Source: Oscillospiraceae bacterium (GTDB lineage: Bacteria > Bacillota > Clostridia > Oscillospirales > Oscillospiraceae). Taken from it: a stretch of DNA of 8,178 nucleotides. A program made the translations under genes and the position numbers. The notes below the pieces were generated by a model, which was given only the letters and a program-made list of their open reading frames with translations, was not told where the DNA came from and ran no database searches. Position 1 is the first letter of the stretch. The number at the start of each line of letters is the position of its first letter. Shown here piece by piece: positions 5,534 through 8,178 of this stretch. The stretch lies in NCBI GenBank assembly GCA_018265835.1, contig JABLYK010000060.1:1-8178 (forward strand), written 5' to 3'.

Positions 5534-6733
5534 TCACTGATTCGCTTGAATCTGCTTGATTTCCAGCGATTCGATGAACGCCTGGAACCGGGTGCGAAGC
5601 TGACCGGAGGCGGCGCTGGTATAATCCTTCTCGATCTGGCAGACGGGGATGCTCTTCGGCAGATTGTAGCCCTCGTAGAACCACATGCCGTCCTGCGCGC
5701 GTTCATAGCCCCAGTATTCGCAGAATTTCATGTTCTCCAAGATGATGCCGTCGGCCTTGTATTCCTCCGCAAGCTTGAAGAGGTAACGCTTCCGGGCGAT
5801 GATATTTTCCGTGCCCATGGCGCGTGGGCACTGGTTTTCCCACATATAGTGATCGGCAATGCACTGCAGCGCATCCTTGCCCTCCTCCAGCGCGATCTCA
5901 CCGCGTCCGGGCAGAGAGCCGAAGCAGTACCGGTCGGCCACGACCATACCGCCGGCCATTTCAAGCATCCGGGTGAACTCGGGATCGTCGATCTCGGAGC
6001 CGGCGACCAGAATACGTGCCCGGTACCACGGCTTCGGATCCGGCTCGCGGGTCTTGAGCTCCTCGAGCGTTTCGCGCAGATAGGGCAGGATGAGGTCTTT
6101 CGGGCAGGTCTGCGAAACGAGCTGTAGCACATGGAATTCGTAGCCCGTGATGACGGGGTTTTCCGCTTTCCGGAGATTGCCGATCTCGGTGATGATGCGG
6201 CAGACTTCGTTGTGCTGCGCAATGGCCTTCAGAAGCCGTTCCTCTGAAAAGTCCACGCCGTAGGTTTCCTGCAGCGGCTGAACGATTTTCTGCTCGATCT
6301 GGCGGCGGAAATAGCCTGCGTGCCATTCCGTCTTGCGGATCGGCATGTCGAGACATGCCACAAAGAATTTGTCGTTCGGAATCAGCTCGCAGTATTCAAA
6401 ATACTGCTCCATGCGGTTCATGGTGGTGCAGCATTCCTGACCAATGAGCGCGGACAGGAAGTTGTAGCCGCCTTCAAAGGCACGCTCCAGAATGCTCTTG
6501 GAATAGGGGCAGGACCGGGTCGTCATGTAGTAAGTTGCCATGTCCGGGCTGGTGCAGCCCGGGGCGCGAAGCCGCACGCCGAAGCAGCCCTCAATGTCCA
6601 AAAGGACCTCCGGTATGTAGGAGCAATCCCAGCCGAGCGCCAGCCGGCCTTCCGCACAGGCCTGTTTCACCAGGTCGTTGTTTGTCTCCTGCAACAGTTT
6701 TTCGAAGAAGATCAGATGCTTCAAATCTCTCAT
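5534..6733 (-). CDS. 2-hydroxyacyl-CoA dehydratase / benzoyl-CoA reductase superfamily, HgdB/BcrC-like subunit
   Basis: The 399-aa protein has the size and landmarks of the beta-type subunit (HgdB, HadC, FldC, BcrC). Three cluster-ligand cysteines can be placed: Cys75 in TTRSCPYSKS, Cys101 or Cys102 in GQECCTT, and Cys338 in ENMKFCEYW. The C-terminal signature runs DGIILENMKFC, then IPVCQIEKDY and GQLRTRFQAFIESLE, where family members typically read iE.D...GQ..TR..AF.E. It should pair with the 536-aa product as a heterodimer carrying one cluster per subunit. The ATG at 6733 is preferred over an upstream in-frame ATG at 6859 because AAGGAGGG lies about 12 bases before it. The longer version would also begin at or upstream of the likely transcription start. 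It is the first gene of the operon, and its TGA is followed 17 bases later by the next ATG. No HgdC-type activating ATPase lies in the window. Confidence 0.9.
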   Translation of the reverse strand: MRDLKHLIFFEKLLQETNNDLVKQACAEGRLALGWDCSYIPEVLLDIEGCFGVRLRAPGCTSPDMATYYMTTRSCPYSKSILERAFEGGYNFLSALIGQECCTTMNRMEQYFEYCELIPNDKFFVACLDMPIRKTEWHAGYFRRQIEQKIVQPLQETYGVDFSEERLLKAIAQHNEVCRIITEIGNLRKAENPVITGYEFHVLQLVSQTCPKDLILPYLRETLEELKTREPDPKPWYRARILVAGSEIDDPEFTRMLEMAGGMVVADRYCFGSLPGRGEIALEEGKDALQCIADHYMWENQCPRAMGTENIIARKRYLFKLAEEYKADGIILENMKFCEYWGYERAQDGMWFYEGYNLPKSIPVCQIEKDYTSAASGQLRTRFQAFIESLEIKQIQANQ

Positions 6734-6855
6734 GTTGTTGCGTTCCCTCCTTTTCAATTTCAGCAGTTCCGCCGGTTTGGCGGAAAATCCGCAGGCCGCT
6801 ATGGCTTTTGCCCAAAAAAAGCAAACTAGTACCCCCGAAACCATAGCAGTATTAC
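6734..6855 (-). promoter_or_regulatory. Long structured 5' leader of the dehydratase operon
   Basis: The inferred transcript start near 6855 leaves about 120 bases before the first ATG. Within it are a perfect 7-base repeat pairing 6841-6847 with 6798-6804 (GCTATGG/CCATAGC), a nested hairpin pairing 6817-6822 with 6804-6809 (GCTTTT/AAAAGC, 7-base loop), and a perfect 7-base stem at 6767-6785 (TTCCGCC/GGCGGAA, 5-base loop). The stem at 6767-6785 is not followed by a U run, so it is not an ordinary terminator. It lies just upstream of the ribosome binding site at 6745-6752. I do not recognise a riboswitch class. Confidence 0.4.
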
Positions 6856-6861
6856 ACAAAC

Positions 6862-6890
6862 AGTATAGCCCCTTGTCGAAATGTTGTCAA
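6862..6890 (-). promoter_or_regulatory. Sigma-A promoter of the dehydratase operon
   Basis: On the minus strand a perfect TTGACA (6890-6885) is followed after exactly 17 bases by TATACT (6867-6862, five of six matches to TATAAT). It is the only strong promoter I see upstream of the 399-aa gene, and it implies initiation near 6855. The motif TCGACAA begins 11 bases after the start of TTGACA, mirroring the arrangement at the flavoprotein promoter. Confidence 0.8.
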
Positions 6891-6906
6891 TAATAAGATG
6901 CAATGT

Positions 6907-6920
6907 TTGATAGTGAACAA
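6907..6920. promoter_or_regulatory. Possible CRP/FNR-type operator between divergent promoters
   Basis: The sequence TTGATAGTGAACAA matches nine of the ten defined bases of the FNR consensus TTGAT-N4-ATCAA. Its centre lies about 58 bases upstream of the predicted start of the dehydratase operon, near the -61 position used for class I activation, and about 115 bases upstream of the yeiH start. A single near-match in AT-rich intergenic DNA is weak evidence. Whether the organism has a CRP/FNR protein with this specificity is unknown. Confidence 0.25.
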
Positions 6921-6994
6921 TTACACCGAACCGCGTGGCGCAGCCGGCGATCCAGTTTCTATGTATATGCGCGCCGCCGTTGTGAAAAAACATG

Positions 6995-7023
6995 TTTACA
7001 ATCCGGTGAAATCGCCGTATAAT
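6995..7023 (+). promoter_or_regulatory. Sigma-A promoter of the yeiH-like gene
   Basis: TTTACA (6995-7000) and a perfect TATAAT (7018-7023) are separated by exactly 17 bases. Initiation near 7030 would give a leader of about 25 bases containing the ribosome binding site. The 10-base palindrome AAACATGTTT (6988-6997) overlaps the -35 box and could be part of an operator. Confidence 0.85.
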
Positions 7024-7054
7024 CGGGCAGAGATTTTTCTTTTGAGGTGGTTCC

Positions 7055-8113
7055 ATGAAAACGATTCAAGCGGCCTGGAAGGGCATTTTGCTCTGTTTGG
7101 CCATTGCGGTGCCGGCGTGGTTTCTGGTGGAGTTCGTCCCGGCGCTGGAGGTCGTCGGCGCACCGGTAATCGCGATTCTGGCTGGAATGCTGCTGACGCT
7201 GGCAATCAAGGAGAAAAGCGCAGTTCAGAGCGGCATTGCATTTACGTCGAAGAAAATTTTGCAGAGCGCTGTGGTGCTGCTCGGCTTTGGCCTGAACCTC
7301 TCGACTGTCGGCAAGGTCGGCCTGACGTCGCTGCCGATCATCCTGTCCACAATCGCAACGTCGCTCATCGTGGCGTTCCTGCTCTATAAGGTGCTGAAAA
7401 TCCCGACCAAGACGGCGACGCTCATTGGCGTCGGCTCTTCCATCTGCGGCGGCTCGGCCGTTGCGGCGACCGCTCCGGTCATTGACGCGGACGACGGCGA
7501 GATTGCGCAGGCGATTTCGGTTATTTTCCTGTTCAATGTTCTGGCGGCGCTGATCTTCCCGACGCTCGGCGGCGCCATCGGCCTGACGAACGAGGGCTTC
7601 GGCCTCTTCGCGGGCACGGCCATCAACGACACGTCGTCCGTCACGGCGGCGGCCTCCACGTGGGACACGCTCCATGGTACGAACGGCGCTGTGCTGGAAT
7701 ACGCCACAATCGTGAAGCTCACGCGCACGCTGGCCATCATCCCCATCACGCTGGTGCTCGCCTTTGTCCGCATGCGCCGCGAGAAGAAGGAAGCGGCCGG
7801 ATCGGGGTCAAAGGTCAGTCTCAAGTCCATTTTCCCGATGTTCATCCTGTATTTCGTTCTGGCCTCCGTCATCACCACGGTGCTCACCGCCGTGTGCACC
7901 GGTGCGGCGCTGGACACGGTGAATGCGATCTTTGCATTCTTGAAAAAGCTCAGCAAGTTCTTCATCGTCATGGCCATGGCGGCCATCGGCCTGAATACAG
8001 ACATCGTCAAGCTCGTGAAATCCGGCGGGCGGCCGATTTTGCTTGGTTTCTGCTGCTGGGTCGCCATTGCGTGCGTCAGCCTTGGGATGCAGCACGTGCT
8101 CGGGTTGCTCTGA
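7055..8113 (+). CDS. yeiH: YeiH/UPF0324-family membrane protein (putative sulfate exporter family)
   Basis: The 352-aa protein is close to the usual 340-350 aa of the YeiH family (Cons_hypoth698), integral membrane proteins with about ten helices. Recognisable conserved stretches are GVGSSICGGSAVAATAPVI (residues ~125-143), GLFAGTAINDTSSVTAA (~183-199), VKLTRTLAIIPITL (~220-233) and MAAIGLNTDIVKL (~308-320). A charged loop at residues 240-257 (RMRREKKEAAGSGSK) separates two hydrophobic blocks. Databases label the family a putative sulfate exporter, but transport has been shown for few members, so the substrate is open. GAGGTGG just before the ATG pairs well with the 16S rRNA tail, and a strong promoter lies 30 bases upstream. 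It is transcribed away from the dehydratase operon, with which it shares the 321-base intergenic region. A functional link to that operon cannot be shown from position alone. Confidence 0.92.
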   Translation: MKTIQAAWKGILLCLAIAVPAWFLVEFVPALEVVGAPVIAILAGMLLTLAIKEKSAVQSGIAFTSKKILQSAVVLLGFGLNLSTVGKVGLTSLPIILSTIATSLIVAFLLYKVLKIPTKTATLIGVGSSICGGSAVAATAPVIDADDGEIAQAISVIFLFNVLAALIFPTLGGAIGLTNEGFGLFAGTAINDTSSVTAAASTWDTLHGTNGAVLEYATIVKLTRTLAIIPITLVLAFVRMRREKKEAAGSGSKVSLKSIFPMFILYFVLASVITTVLTAVCTGAALDTVNAIFAFLKKLSKFFIVMAMAAIGLNTDIVKLVKSGGRPILLGFCCWVAIACVSLGMQHVLGLL

Positions 8114-8123
8114 TGGATTTCAA

Positions 8124-8146
8124 TCAAAAAAGCAAAGCTTTTTTGA
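8124..8146 (+). terminator. Possible terminator hairpin after yeiH
   Basis: A perfect 10-base inverted repeat (TCAAAAAAGC, loop AAA, GCTTTTTTGA) starts 10 bases after the yeiH stop. The U run forms the descending arm of the stem, which is mostly A-U, so the hairpin is weaker than the one at 3388-3423. Position and U content suit a terminator. The lack of a GC-rich core lowers confidence. Confidence 0.5.
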
Positions 8147-8178
8147 CAGAGGGGAAAGCGGCCTGACTGCAGCGCACT

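Noticed and set aside
3627..5540. Plus-strand open frame of 637 codons opposite the 536-aa subunit and both small genes
   Set aside because: It runs across four real minus-strand genes or their gaps, shows the same antisense-type composition (V, H, A, D rich), and has no family motif.
5517..5684. Upstream extension of the 536-aa subunit to an ATG at 5684
   Set aside because: The extra 56 residues would overlap the preceding gene by 150 bases and have no Shine-Dalgarno sequence. The ATG at 5516 has a strong one.
6980..7001. Rex-type (NADH-sensing) operator at TTGTGAA...TTTACAA
   Set aside because: Rex sites have a 4-base gap between the half-sites. Here the gap is 8 bases and one half has a mismatch, so it was kept only as an unnamed inverted repeat.
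8112..8165. 17-codon plus-strand frame overlapping the yeiH stop (TGATG)
   Set aside because: It is very short, and the hairpin at 8124-8146 lies inside it, which better explains the sequence as a terminator. The TGATG overlap alone is not enough.
1..8178. CRISPR arrays, tRNA or rRNA genes, tandem repeats
   Set aside because: No regularly spaced repeats, cloverleaf-like segments or rRNA signature stretches were seen on either strand.

Overview
The window looks like a chromosomal segment of an anaerobic, fairly GC-rich Firmicute, probably a Clostridia/Oscillospirales-type gut bacterium (inference). The reasons are strong GGAGG-type ribosome binding sites, sigma-A promoters with exact 17-base spacers, coding DNA of roughly 60% GC, and oxygen-sensitive Fe-S enzymes. 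No taxonomic marker is present.

Layout: positions 1-54 look like one end of an IS3-family (IS150-type) insertion sequence. The rest holds three transcription units. (1) Minus strand, 6890 down to 3388: a promoter and a structured leader of about 120 bases, then a HgdB/BcrC-like dehydratase subunit (399 aa), a long HgdA-like subunit (536 aa), a 57-aa single-span membrane protein, an 87-aa cysteine-motif protein, and a strong intrinsic terminator. (2) Minus strand, 3184 down to 83: a promoter, an 894-aa Fe-S/flavin oxidoreductase of mosaic architecture, and hypA one base behind it. (3) Plus strand, 6995 to about 8146: a YeiH/UPF0324 membrane transporter transcribed divergently from unit 1.

How the genes may work together (inference): the two large subunits each keep three candidate [4Fe-4S] cysteines of the 2-hydroxyacyl-CoA dehydratase/benzoyl-CoA reductase superfamily. 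The window has no activator ATPase, CoA-transferase or acyl-CoA dehydrogenase, which normally accompany these enzymes. Instead there are two small companion proteins, one membrane-anchored, and next door a multi-cluster flavoprotein that could feed electrons, paired with a nickel metallochaperone that has no hydrogenase partner in view. The promoters of units 1 and 2 share a tandem T(T/C)GACA repeat at 11-base spacing beginning at the -35 box, which hints at common control. The substrate is unknown. The dehydratase four-gene operon plus the flavoprotein-hypA unit is the best candidate here for an undescribed system.
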